Positions 44,327 to 53,900 of a DNA stretch of 64,000 bases are shown here, in pieces. Every line of letters begins with the position of its first letter. Position 1 is the stretch's first letter. Source of the stretch: Actinomadura meyerae (lineage in GTDB: Bacteria; Actinomycetota; Actinomycetes; Streptosporangiales; Streptosporangiaceae); NCBI RefSeq assembly GCF_900188445.1, contig NZ_FZOR01000017.1:90312-154311 (forward strand), given 5' to 3'. A program made the position numbers and the translations under genes. The notes under the pieces were generated by a model. It did not search any database and was not told where the DNA came from. It was given only the letters and a program-made list of their open reading frames with translations.

Positions 44327-45829
44327 ATGCGCAACGAAGGACTCGGGTCGTGGCCCGCGCGCCGCGCCCGCAAGACCCCGCGAGCGGCCGCCCTCGTCCA
44401 CGAGGGCGACTCGCTCACCTACGCCGGCCTGCTCGACCGCGTCGCGCGCCTCGCCCGCGGGCTGCGCGGGCTCGGCGTCCGGCCCGGCGACCGGGTCGCC
44501 TACCTCGGCCCGAACCACCCGTCGTTCCTGGAGGCGCTGTTCGCGACCGGGATGCTCGGCGGCATCTTCGTGCCGCTCAACACCCGGCTCGCCGGCCCCG
44601 AGATCGCCTACCAGCTGGACGACTCGGGCGCGTCCGTCCTCATCCACGCGCCCTCGCACGCCGAGCTCGTCGGCGGCATCTCCGGCGGCCCGGTGCGGGA
44701 GCGCGTCCCGCTCGGCGGCGGGTACGAGGACCTCCTCGCGGGGGAGGACGGCGACCCGCTGGACCTGCCCGTCGCGCTCGACGACCCGTGCATGATCATG
44801 TACACGTCCGGGACGACCGGGCGGGCCAAGGGCGCGACGCTCACCCACGGCAACATCACCTGGAACGCGATCAACGTCCTGATCGACCACGACCTCGTCG
44901 CGGGCGAGGTGGCGCTCGTGTCGGCGCCGCTGTTCCACACCGCCGGGCTCAACATGCTCACGCTGCCGGTGCTGCTCAAGGGCGGGACGTGCGTGCTCGT
45001 CGCCGCGTTCGACCCGGCCGAGACGCTCCGCCTGGTCGAGGAGCACCGGGTCACGTTCATGTTCGGGGTGCCGACGATGTTCGAGCGGGTCGCCCGCGAG
45101 CCCGGCTGGGAGGCCGCCGACCTGTCGTCGCTGCGCATCCTGACCTGCGGCGGCGCGCCCGTCCCGCCGCCCCTCATCGAGACCTACCAGAAGCGGGGCC
45201 TGACGTTCCTGCAGGGCTACGGCATGACCGAGGCCGCGCCCGGCGTGCTGTTCCTGGACGCCGAGCACGCCGTGTCGAAGGCCGGGTCCGCCGGGGTGCC
45301 GCACTTCTTCAGCGACGTGCGCGTCGTCGGTCCGGACATGGCGGACGCGGCGCCCGGCGAGACCGGCGAGGTCGTCGTCCAAGGCCCGCACGTCATGAGC
45401 GGCTACTGGGGGCGGCCCGCCGACACCGCCGCCGTGCTCCGCGACGGCTGGTTCCGCAGCGGCGACGCCGCCCGCCTCGACGAGGACGGCTACGCCTACA
45501 TCGTCGACCGCATCAAGGACATGATCATCTCCGGCGGGGAGAACGTGTACCCGGCGGAGGTCGAGCACGCGATCCTCGCCGCCAACCCCGCGGTGGCCGA
45601 GTGCGCGGTCATCGGCGTCCCGGACGCGACCTGGGGCGAGGCATGCCGCGCCGTCCTCGTCCCGCGCCCCGGCGCGGACGTGGACCCGGCGGAGGTGATC
45701 GCGTCGCTGTCCGGCAGACTGGCCCGCTACAAGATCCCCAAGTCGGCGGTCCTCGCCGCGGAGCTTCCCCGCAACGCCGCCGGGAAGATCCTGAAGGCGC
45801 GGCTGCGGGAGGAGCACGGCGACCCATGA
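44327..45829 (+). CDS. Acyl-CoA synthetase (AMP-forming ligase)
   Basis: A 500-residue ANL-superfamily ligase that activates a carboxylic acid to an adenylate and then a CoA thioester. It has the P-loop IMYTSGTTGRAKG, the YGMTEAAP motif, the GWFRSGDAARLDEDGY hinge region and the C-terminal Lys in AAGKILK. ATG 44327 has GGAGG 11 bases upstream. Coupling to the importer suggests it traps the imported acid as a CoA ester. Substrate is unknown: medium-chain fatty, cinnamic and benzoic acids are all possible. Confidence 0.93.
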   Translation: MRNEGLGSWPARRARKTPRAAALVHEGDSLTYAGLLDRVARLARGLRGLGVRPGDRVAYLGPNHPSFLEALFATGMLGGIFVPLNTRLAGPEIAYQLDDSGASVLIHAPSHAELVGGISGGPVRERVPLGGGYEDLLAGEDGDPLDLPVALDDPCMIMYTSGTTGRAKGATLTHGNITWNAINVLIDHDLVAGEVALVSAPLFHTAGLNMLTLPVLLKGGTCVLVAAFDPAETLRLVEEHRVTFMFGVPTMFERVAREPGWEAADLSSLRILTCGGAPVPPPLIETYQKRGLTFLQGYGMTEAAPGVLFLDAEHAVSKAGSAGVPHFFSDVRVVGPDMADAAPGETGEVVVQGPHVMSGYWGRPADTAAVLRDGWFRSGDAARLDEDGYAYIVDRIKDMIISGGENVYPAEVEHAILAANPAVAECAVIGVPDATWGEACRAVLVPRPGADVDPAEVIASLSGRLARYKIPKSAVLAAELPRNAAGKILKARLREEHGDP

Positions 45830-46644
45830 CGGCGGGCGGCGGAGGCGCGCGCCGGCCGGCCGACGGCGGCCGGCCGACGGTCACCAGCCGCGTCCTGGAC
45901 ATCCTGGAGGCGTTCTCCGCCGAGCGCGACGCGCTCACCATCACCCAGATCAGCCGGCGCGCGGGCCTGCCGCTGTCCACCGCGCACCGGCTGGTCGGCG
46001 AGCTGGCGTGCTGGGGCGCGCTCGAACGCGACGCGTCCGGGCTGTACCGGATCGGGCTGCGGCTGTTCGAGGTCGCGGCCCTCGCGCCCCGCGGCCCCGC
46101 GCTGCGCGCCGCCGCGATGCCGTTCCTGGAGGACCTGTACGAGGCGACGCACGAGAACGTCCACCTCGCCGTCCTGGACGGCCTCGACGTCGTCTACATC
46201 GAGCGGATCTCCGCCCGCGACGCCGTGCACGTGTTCTCCCGCGTCGGCGGCCGGTGGCCCGCGCACGCGACGGGCGTCGGCCTGGCGATGCTCGCGCACG
46301 CCGACCCCGCGCTGCAGGAGCGCGCCATCGCCGCGCCGCTGCGCCGCTTCACCGACCGGACGATCGGCACCGGCGCGGAGCTGCGCCGCGTCCTCGCCGA
46401 GGTCCGCCGCGCCGGCGTCGCCATCAGCGACGGCCAGGTGGAGACGTTCGCGCTGTCGGTCGGCGCGCCCGTGTACGGCCCGGACGACACCGTCGTCGCG
46501 GCGGTCGCGATCGTCGTGCCGTCCGACGGATGGGACGCGCGGGCGCTGATCCCCGTCGTGCGCGCCAGCGCCCGCGGCATCTCCCGCGCGCTCGGCGCGC
46601 CCCGCGCGCTGCGCCCGCCGGAGACGGCGCTGCACAGCCGCTGA
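45826..46644 (+). CDS. IclR-family transcriptional regulator
   Basis: A 272-residue regulator with an N-terminal winged HTH (about 18-80; TITQISRRAGLPLSTAHRLV) and a C-terminal IclR effector domain (HENVHLAVLDGLDVVYIER, GLAMLAHAD). The family controls aromatic and glyoxylate pathways. It overlaps the acyl-CoA synthetase by 4 bp and lies 167 bp before the Rieske oxygenase gene, which it may regulate; a 26-bp direct repeat sits in that gap. Confidence 0.93.
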   Translation: MTAGGGGARRPADGGRPTVTSRVLDILEAFSAERDALTITQISRRAGLPLSTAHRLVGELACWGALERDASGLYRIGLRLFEVAALAPRGPALRAAAMPFLEDLYEATHENVHLAVLDGLDVVYIERISARDAVHVFSRVGGRWPAHATGVGLAMLAHADPALQERAIAAPLRRFTDRTIGTGAELRRVLAEVRRAGVAISDGQVETFALSVGAPVYGPDDTVVAAVAIVVPSDGWDARALIPVVRASARGISRALGAPRALRPPETALHSR

Positions 46645-46742
46645 CCTGTTCCTCCACTTCCTCCACCGGACTTCTTCCGTTGGACGGAATCGCTGTGGCC
46701 CGGGTCACCTTCCCACCGCGATGGTCGTCACGACCCTGCCAA

Positions 46743-46794
46743 CCACCCCTGCCAGTCACACCCGCCATCCACCCCTGCCAGTCACACCCGCCAT
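46743..46794. repeat. 26-bp direct repeat upstream of the Rieske oxygenase gene
   Basis: Two identical 26-bp copies in tandem (46743-46768 and 46769-46794), each containing CCACCCCTGCC and AGTCACACCCGCC. They end 17 bp before the ATG of the oxygenase gene and may be regulator sites or a replication-slippage duplication. Confidence 0.85.
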
Positions 46795-46811
46795 CGACGG
46801 AGGAGCGACCC

Positions 46812-47831
46812 ATGGTCTTCGCACGCAACCAGTGGTATGTGGCCGCCTACGCCCGGGAGGTCGGCGACGGACTGCTCGCCCGGACGATCTGCGGCGAGCC
46901 CCTCGTCCTGTACCGGACGCGGGCGGGCGAGCCGGTCGCGCTCGCCGACCGCTGCGTGCACCGGCGCTTCCCGCTGTCGGAGAGCCACCGCGACGGCGAC
47001 CGGATCGTCTGCGGCTACCACGGCTTCACCTACGCGCCCGACGGCGCGTGCGTCGCGGTGCCGGGGCAGACCCGCGTCCCGCGCACCGCCCGCGTCCCCG
47101 CCTACCAGGTCGTCGAGCAGGACTCGTTCGTCTGGGTGTGGATCGGCGACGGCGAGGGCGACGCGTCCGCGATCCCGCGCGCCGCGTGGTTCGACTCGCC
47201 CGAGTACACGACCGTCCGCGGGATGGAGCCGCTCGCCGCCCGGTACGGACTGCTCGTCGACAACCTGCTCGACCTGTCGCACGAGACCTACCTGCACGCC
47301 GGCTACATCGGCACGCCCGAGGTCGCGCAGACCCCGATCAACACCGAGGTGGACGAGGAGGCGGGCATCGTCTACGTCAGCCGCCGCATGAAGGACGTGG
47401 AGTGCCCGCCGTTCTACTCGCGGTCGACCGGCATCGAGGGGCGCATCGACCGCTGGCAGGACATCGAGTACCACCCGCCGTGCCTGTACCTCCTGCACAG
47501 CCGCATCGCGCCGACCGGCGTGGAGCCCGGCCCGGACGGCGACGACTCCCGGGCGTTCCACGTCGAGGTCGGCTACGCCATCACCCCGGAGACCGAGACG
47601 AGCACGCACGACTTCTGGCTCGTCGCCCGCGACTTCGCCCTGGAGGACGAGGAGGTGTCGCGGTTCCTGGCCGAGAGCAACCGCACGGTCGTGCTGCAGG
47701 ACGTGGAGGCGCTGAACGTCCTGGAGAAGGTCATCGCGTCCGAGCCGGAGGGCTACCAGGAGCTGTCCATCAACATCGACACCGGCGGCCTCGCCGCCCG
47801 CCGCATCCTGGCGCGGCAGACGGCCCGATGA
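46812..47831 (+). CDS. Rieske oxygenase, vanillate O-demethylase (VanA)-like
   Basis: A 339-residue terminal oxygenase. The Rieske [2Fe-2S] centre is ligated by C48, H50, C67 and H70; the mononuclear iron site is D154-x2-H157-x4-H162 (DLSHETYLH). The N-terminus (FARNQWYVAAY) and size match VanA and related aromatic O-demethylases such as dicamba monooxygenase. It needs a reductase partner (VanB), which is not encoded in this window. The preceding importer and acyl-CoA ligase suggest use of a lignin-derived methoxyaromatic acid, which is inference. GGAGCGACCC precedes the ATG. Confidence 0.92.
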   Translation: MVFARNQWYVAAYAREVGDGLLARTICGEPLVLYRTRAGEPVALADRCVHRRFPLSESHRDGDRIVCGYHGFTYAPDGACVAVPGQTRVPRTARVPAYQVVEQDSFVWVWIGDGEGDASAIPRAAWFDSPEYTTVRGMEPLAARYGLLVDNLLDLSHETYLHAGYIGTPEVAQTPINTEVDEEAGIVYVSRRMKDVECPPFYSRSTGIEGRIDRWQDIEYHPPCLYLLHSRIAPTGVEPGPDGDDSRAFHVEVGYAITPETETSTHDFWLVARDFALEDEEVSRFLAESNRTVVLQDVEALNVLEKVIASEPEGYQELSINIDTGGLAARRILARQTAR

Positions 47832-48010
47832 GCACGGGCCGCGGCGGGGGACCGGGCGGCGGACGCGGTGGCGAGCGGCTGCGGGTGGAGTGGTCGCCGG
47901 GTTCGGACACCCTGACCGGCATCTGCCACTGCGGCGCCCAGCACACCGCCGGGGACCCGGTCGAGATCTGGGCGTGGCTCCTCGCCCACCCGGAGCATCC
48001 CGCGTCCTGA
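47828..48010 (+). CDS. Small CHCG protein coupled to the Rieske oxygenase
   Basis: A 60-residue protein whose ATG overlaps the oxygenase stop (ATGA). After a Gly/Arg-rich N-terminus it reads LRVEWSPGSDTLTGICHCG and ends WAWLLAHPEHP. Short proteins of this shape occur in actinomycetes, but I know no assigned function. The Cys-His-Cys could bind metal, though only two Cys are present. The tight coupling suggests a role with the oxygenase. Confidence 0.75.
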   Translation: MSTGRGGGPGGGRGGERLRVEWSPGSDTLTGICHCGAQHTAGDPVEIWAWLLAHPEHPAS

Positions 48011-48052
48011 GCTGCCGCTTCGCCGGGGCCGCCGCCATCCCGATGTGCTGCC

Positions 48053-48090
48053 TTCACCGGGATAGTTAGCTTAGGCTAGCCTTATACCGT
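48053..48090 (+). promoter_or_regulatory. Promoter with IdeR/DmdR-type iron box, likely leaderless
   Basis: The 19-bp box TTAGCTTAGGCTAGCCTTA at 48066-48084 resembles the IdeR/DmdR consensus. It overlaps a -10 hexamer TAGCCT (48077-48082) that would start transcription at the GTG at 48089. A weak -35 TTCACC lies at 48053-48058. No Shine-Dalgarno precedes the GTG, so the transcript is probably leaderless. Confidence 0.75.
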
Positions 48091-49138
48091 GTTGTCCCCC
48101 GCACGAACCGGCCCGCCGCGATCCCCGGTGAAGAAGGGCGGGCGGCTCGGCGCCCACCTGCTCTGGCTGCCCCTCCTCACGGCCGTGCTCCTCGCGACGG
48201 TGCTCGCGAGCCTCGCGATCGGCGCCGGGGACGTCCCGTTCGGGCGGGTGCTCCCGGGCGTGCTCAGCCCGGACGACGGGTCCCGGGCGGAGCTGATCGT
48301 CCACGAGCTGCGGCTGCCCCGCACGCTGCTCGGCATCGCCGTCGGCATCGCGCTCGGCCTCGCCGGCGCGGTGATGCAGGCCCTCACCCGCAACCCGCTC
48401 GCCGAGCCGGGGCTGCTCGGCGTGAACGGCGGCGCCGCGTTCGCGGTCGTCCTCGTCATCGGCCTCGCCGACGCCGGCGACCCGCTCGTCTACGTGTGGG
48501 CGGCGTTCGCCGGCGCGGCGGGCGCGTCGGTCCTCGTCTACCTCGTCGGCGCGCGGGGCCGCGGCGGCGCGTCGCCCGCGCGGCTCGTGCTCGCCGGCGC
48601 GGCCCTCAACGCCGTGTTCAGCGCGATGACGGCCGGGGTCATGCTGTTCACCCCGTCCAACTTCAACGGCTTCCGGTTCTGGCAGGTCGGCTCGCTCGGC
48701 GGGCGGGAGCTGGCGGTGTTCCACCGCGTGCTGCCGTTCGTGCTGGCGGGGGCGATCCTGGCGCTGCTGCTCGCCCGCCCGCTGAACGCCCTCGGCATGG
48801 GCGACGACGCGGGCCGCGCCCTCGGCTCGAAGCCGGGCCGGACGCGGGCGCTCGGCGCGCTCGCCGTGGTGCTGCTGTGCGGGTCGGCGACGGCGGCGGC
48901 CGGGCCGATCTGGTTCCTCGGGCTCGCCGTCCCGTTCATCGTCCGCACGCTGGTCGGGCCCGACCAGCGGCTCGTCCTGCCGTACTCGCTGCTGCTCGCG
49001 CCCGTGCTGCTGCTCGGCGCCGACATCATCGGCCGGGTCGTCGCGCCCGGCGAACTGGAGACCGGCATCGTCACCGCGTTCTTCGGGGCGCCGCTGTTCG
49101 CGGTGATGGTCCGGCGGGGAAGGACGCGCGACCTATGA
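48089..49138 (+). CDS. Ferric-siderophore ABC permease 1 (FecCD family)
   Basis: A 349-residue permease with about nine or ten helices; VHELRLPRTLLGIAVGIALG near residue 70 and MQALTRNPLAEPGLLGVNGG near 94 are FecCD signatures. GTG 48089 fits a leaderless start; the next in-frame GTG (48128) has no ribosome site. With the next two genes it forms a FepDGC-type importer; no siderophore-binding protein gene is in the window. Confidence 0.95.
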   Translation: MLSPARTGPPRSPVKKGGRLGAHLLWLPLLTAVLLATVLASLAIGAGDVPFGRVLPGVLSPDDGSRAELIVHELRLPRTLLGIAVGIALGLAGAVMQALTRNPLAEPGLLGVNGGAAFAVVLVIGLADAGDPLVYVWAAFAGAAGASVLVYLVGARGRGGASPARLVLAGAALNAVFSAMTAGVMLFTPSNFNGFRFWQVGSLGGRELAVFHRVLPFVLAGAILALLLARPLNALGMGDDAGRALGSKPGRTRALGALAVVLLCGSATAAAGPIWFLGLAVPFIVRTLVGPDQRLVLPYSLLLAPVLLLGADIIGRVVAPGELETGIVTAFFGAPLFAVMVRRGRTRDL

Positions 49139-50160
49139 GAGTGCTGCGCGCGGGCGGCGTGTCGCTGCGCTGGGAGCCGCGGGCGGCCGCGGTGTGCGGG
49201 GCGCTGGCGGCGGTCGCGGCCTGCGCCGCCGTCCTCGTCGTCGGGTCGGGCGACTTCCCGATCTCGCCGCCGGACGTGGTGCGCGCCGTGACCGGGCAGG
49301 GCGACCGCGCCACCGAGTTCATCGTGCGGACGCTGCGGCTGCCGCGCGCCGCCACCGGGCTGCTCGCCGGGCTCGCGCTCGGCCTCAGCGGCGCGATCTT
49401 CCAGAGCATCTCCCGCAACCCGCTCGGCAGCCCCGACCTCATCGGCTTCACCACCGGCTCGGCGACCGGCGCGCTGCTGCAGATCCTGGTGTTCGGCGGC
49501 GGCGCCGTCGCGATCACGGTCTCCTCGGTCGCGGGCGCGGTGCTCACCGCCCTCGCCGTCTACCTGGTCGCCTACCGGCCGGGCGGCGGCGTGCACGGCG
49601 TCCGGCTGGTGCTGATCGGCGTCGCGGCGGCGGCGATGCTGGAGGCGTTCAACTCCTACCTCATCACCCGCGCCGAGCTGCACGAGGCGTACGAGGCCGG
49701 GTTCTGGCTCACCGGCAGCCTGAACGGGCGCGACTGGGACCAGGCCGTCCCGCTCGCGCTCGCCGTCGCGGTGCTCCTGCCGGCGGCGCTGCTGCTCGCC
49801 CGGCCGCTCGGCATGGGGGAGCTGGGCGACGACGCCGCGCAGGCGCTCGGTGTGCCCGTCCAGCGGACCCGCGCGCTGCTCACGGTCGCCGGGGTGGGCC
49901 TCGTCGCGGCGGCGACGGCGGCGGCGGGCCCGGTCCCGTTCGTCGCGCTCGTCGCGCCGCAGCTCGCCCGGCGGCTGACCCGCCGGCCCGGCGCGCAGCT
50001 GCTGCCCGCCGCGCTGACCGGTGCCGCCCTGCTGGCATGCAGCGACCTCATCTCGCTGCACCTGCCGGTCCAGGTGCCGGTGGGCGTCGTCACCGGCGTC
50101 CTCGGCGGCGCGTACCTGGCCTGGCTGCTGTCCACCACCGGACGTAAGGGGACGACATGA
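49135..50160 (+). CDS. Ferric-siderophore ABC permease 2 (FecCD family)
   Basis: A 341-residue partner permease, FepG-like, with RTLRLPRAATGLLAGLALG near residue 62 and QSISRNPLGSPDLIG near 90. It overlaps permease 1 and the ATPase by 4 bp each, so the three are made in fixed proportion. Confidence 0.95.
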   Translation: MRVLRAGGVSLRWEPRAAAVCGALAAVAACAAVLVVGSGDFPISPPDVVRAVTGQGDRATEFIVRTLRLPRAATGLLAGLALGLSGAIFQSISRNPLGSPDLIGFTTGSATGALLQILVFGGGAVAITVSSVAGAVLTALAVYLVAYRPGGGVHGVRLVLIGVAAAAMLEAFNSYLITRAELHEAYEAGFWLTGSLNGRDWDQAVPLALAVAVLLPAALLLARPLGMGELGDDAAQALGVPVQRTRALLTVAGVGLVAAATAAAGPVPFVALVAPQLARRLTRRPGAQLLPAALTGAALLACSDLISLHLPVQVPVGVVTGVLGGAYLAWLLSTTGRKGTT

Positions 50161-50960
50161 CCCGGCTGCGCGCGGACGACCTCACCCTTTCCTACGAGAA
50201 GCGCGTCGTCGCCGAGGGGCTCGGCGTGGAGATCCCCGACGGGTCGTTCACCGTCATCGTCGGGCCGAACGCGTGCGGGAAGTCGACGCTGCTGCGCGCC
50301 CTCGCCCGGCTGCTGCGCCCCCGCGCGGGCACGGTCTACCTGGACGGCGAGCCGATCACCGCGCTGCCGCCGAAGCGGCTCGCGCGGCGGCTCGGGCTGC
50401 TGCCGCAGTCGCCGCTCACCCCGGAGGGCATCACCGCGGGCGACCTCGTCGCGCGCGGCCGCTACCCGCACCAGAGCCTGCTGCGGCAGTGGTCGCGGGA
50501 GGACGAGGCGGTCGTCGCCGAGGTGATGGACGCGGTCGGCGTCGCCGACCTCGCCGACCGGGTGGTGGACGAGCTGTCCGGCGGGCAGCGGCAGCGGGTG
50601 TGGCTCGCGCTCGTCCTGGCGCAGCAGACCGGCATCCTGCTGCTGGACGAGCCGACGACGTACCTGGACATCGCCCACCAGATCGAGGTCCTGGACCTGT
50701 GCGCGCGCCTCCACGAGGAGGGCCGGACGCTCGTCGCGGTGCTGCACGACCTCAACCACGCCTGCCGCTACGCCACCCACCTCATCGCGATGCGGGACGG
50801 CGAGGTGCTCGCCGAGGGACCGCCCGCCGATATTGTCACCGCCGACCTGGTGGAGCGCGTGTTCGGGCTCCCGTGCCGCGTCATCCCGGACCCGGAGACC
50901 GAGACGCCGCTGATCGTCCCGGCCGGGCGGCGGCGGGCGTTGACGGCCGAAACCCCCTGA
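50157..50960 (+). CDS. Ferric-siderophore ABC ATPase (FepC/FecE type)
   Basis: A 267-residue ATPase: Walker A GPNACGKST (the Cys form is typical of siderophore ATPases), signature LSGGQRQRVWLA, Walker B LLLDEPTTYLDI and H-loop LHDLNHA. It closes the importer operon; the NRPS follows after 36 bp with its own iron box. Confidence 0.96.
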   Translation: MTRLRADDLTLSYEKRVVAEGLGVEIPDGSFTVIVGPNACGKSTLLRALARLLRPRAGTVYLDGEPITALPPKRLARRLGLLPQSPLTPEGITAGDLVARGRYPHQSLLRQWSREDEAVVAEVMDAVGVADLADRVVDELSGGQRQRVWLALVLAQQTGILLLDEPTTYLDIAHQIEVLDLCARLHEEGRTLVAVLHDLNHACRYATHLIAMRDGEVLAEGPPADIVTADLVERVFGLPCRVIPDPETETPLIVPAGRRRALTAETP

Positions 50961-50961
50961 T

Positions 50962-50980
50962 TTAGGTTAGCCTTACCTAA
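50962..50980. promoter_or_regulatory. IdeR/DmdR iron box upstream of the NRPS
   Basis: TTAGGTTAGCCTTACCTAA, nearly the exact 19-bp consensus, directly after the ATPase stop and 16 bp before the NRPS GTG. Confidence 0.9.
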
Positions 50981-50996
50981 TCTTGAGAGGGGTTCC

Positions 50997-53900
50997 GTGC
51001 TGACCTGGGAAGAGCTGCGCACCGCGCTGACCGACGTGCTGGGCGAGGAAGCGGGAGCCGACGACAACCTCATCGAGCTCGGGATGGACTCGATCCGGCT
51101 GATGCGGCTGACCGGCCGGCTGCGCCGCGCCGGCATCGAGATCCGCTTCGCCGAGCTGGCCGAGCGCCCCACGCTCGCCGGATGGTGGGAGCTGCTCGCC
51201 GCCAAGGGCCAGGTGGAACCGGCCGCCGGGCCGCCCGCGAAGGGCGAGGCCGGTCGGTCGCGGGCGAACGTGTCGCGGGCGGACGTGTCGCGGGCGGATC
51301 TGTCGCGGGCGGAGATCGAGCCGGACGGGCCCTTCCCGCTGGCGCTGATGCAGCACGCGTACTGGATCGGCCGCGACTCCGGCCAGTCGCTCGGCTCCGT
51401 CGCCGCCCACCTGTACGTGGAGCTGGACGGCCGCGCCATCGACCCCGCCCGTTTCAAGGACGCCGTCCGCGCCCTGGCCGCGCGGCACCCGATGCTGCGC
51501 GTCGCCGTGTCCGACGACGGCACGCAGCGGATCCTGCCCGAGCGCCCCGGGCCCGCCGTGACCGTCCACGACCTGCGCCCGGCGGACGATCCGGACGCCG
51601 AGCTGGCGCGGATCCGGGCCGAGATGTCCGAGCAGCGCCTCCCGATCGGGGACGGCCGCGTCTTCGACGCCCGCCTCAGCCTCCTGCCCGGCGGCACCGC
51701 CCGCCTCCACCTGGACGTCGACATGGTCGCCGCGGACGCGATGAGCTACCGCGTCATGCTCGCCGACCTCGCCGCGCTGTACGAGGGCGAGGCGCTCGCG
51801 CCGATCCGCTACGGCTACGCGCGCTACCTCGCCGACGACCCGCGCGCCGCCGCGCGCGAAGAGGACCGGCGGTGGTGGGCCGAGCGCCTCGCCGACCTGC
51901 CCGGCCCGCCGGAGCTGCCCGTCGTCCCCGAGCCGGGGAACCGGGTCGAACGCAAGCACCACTGGCTGGCACCCGACGACAAGGCCCGGTTCATCGCACG
52001 CGCGCACGCCGAGGGCGTCACCCCGGCGATGGCGCTGGCGGCGGTGTTCGCCGAGGTCATCGGCACCTGGTCGGCGACGCCGCGCTTCCTGCTGAACCTG
52101 CCGCTGTTCCACCGCGAGCCCGTCCACCCCGACGTGGACGCGGTCGTCGGCGACTTCACCGGCTCCATCATGCTCGAAGCCGACCTCACCGAGAACCTCA
52201 CGTTCATCGAGCGGGCGCGCGCGCTCCAGGCGAACCTGCACACCGCCGGCGCGCACAGCGACTACTCGGGCCTGGAAGTGCTGCGCGACCTGTCGCGGCA
52301 GCGCGGCGAGCAGGTCCTCGCCCCGGTCGTCTACACGAGCGCGCTGAACCTGGGCGAGCTGTTCGGCGAGCGCGTCCGCGAGCACTTCGGCGAACCGGAG
52401 TGGATCATCTCGCAGGGCCCGCAGGTGCTGCTGGACGCGCAGGTCACCGAGGTGTCCGGCGGCCTGCTGCTGAACTGGGACGTGCGCGTCCCGGCATTCC
52501 CGGACGGTGTCGCCGAGGCGATGTTCGCCGCCTACACCGACGCGATCACCCGCCTGGGCGCGGACGGCGCCGACTGGTCGGAGCCGCTCGGCGTCGCGGC
52601 GCCCGCGTCGCAGCTGCGCGTCCGGAACGAGCTGAACGCGACCCCCGCACCGCCGCCGCGGACGCTGACCGGCGGGTTCTTCGAGCACGCCCGCCTCCGC
52701 CCGGACGCCCCGGCCCTGCACTGGGGCGACGGCGGCACCCTCACCTACGGCGAGCTCGCCGACCGCGCCCTGCGGATCGCGTCCGCGCTCGTGGCGGGCG
52801 GCGTGCGTCCCGGCGACCGCGTCGCGATCGAGCTGCCGAAGAGCCCGGCGCAGGTGACCGCCGCGCTCGGCGTCCTCGCCGCCGGTGCCGCCTACGTCCC
52901 GATCGGCCCCGAGCAGCCGGACGCCCGCCGCGCCAAGATCCGCGCGAGCGCCGGGGTCGCCGCGTCCCTGGTCCCCGCCGGTGAGCTCGGCGTCAGCGTC
53001 GGCGTCGGCGTCGCGGGCGGCGGTTCGACGCCGGCGGCCGGGCCGGTCGGCGCTGAACCGCTGCCCGAACCGCTGCCCGAACCGGTGGCCGAGCCGGTGG
53101 CCGAAGCGGTGGCCGAGCCGCTGCCCGAGCCGGTGGCCGTCCGCCCCGACCAGGTCGCCTACGTGCTGTTCACGTCGGGGTCGACCGGGGAGCCGAAGGG
53201 CGTCGAGGTGCCGCACGGCGCGGCCATGAACACCATCGGCGACCTGGTCGAGCGGTTCGCGATCGGGGAGGACGACGTCACCTTCGCCATCTCGGCGCTC
53301 GACTTCGACCTGTCGGTGTTCGACCTGTTCGCGGCCTGGTCGGCGGGCGGCGCGGTCGTGCTGCCGGGCGAGGACGAGCGGCGCGACGCCGCACGCTGGG
53401 CCGAGCTGGTCGACCGGTGGTCGGTGACCGTCCTGAACTGCGTCCCGTCCGTGCTGGAGATGCTGCTGAACGCGGGCCGCCCGGAGAGCCTGCGGCTCGT
53501 CCTGCTGGGCGGCGACTGGGTCGGCACCCACCTGCCCGCGCTGCTGGCGGAGCGCGCGCCGGGCTGCCGGTTCGCGGCCCTCGGCGGGACGACGGAGACG
53601 GCGATCCACTCCACGGTGCAGGAGGTCGCGGGGGAGGTGCCGTCCGACTGGCATGCCGTCCCGTACGGGGTGCCGCTGCGCGGCGTCGCCTGCCGGGTCG
53701 TGGACGACCTCGGCCGCGACCGCCCCGACTGGGTCGCGGGCGAACTGTGGATCGGCGGCGCCGGGGTCGCGGACGGCTACGCCGGTGACCCGGAGCGCAC
53801 CGCCGACCGGTTCGTCGTCCACGGCGGCGTCCGCTGGTACCGGACGGGCGACCTGGCCCGCTACCGCCCGGACGGCACCATCGAGTTCCTCGGCCGCCGC

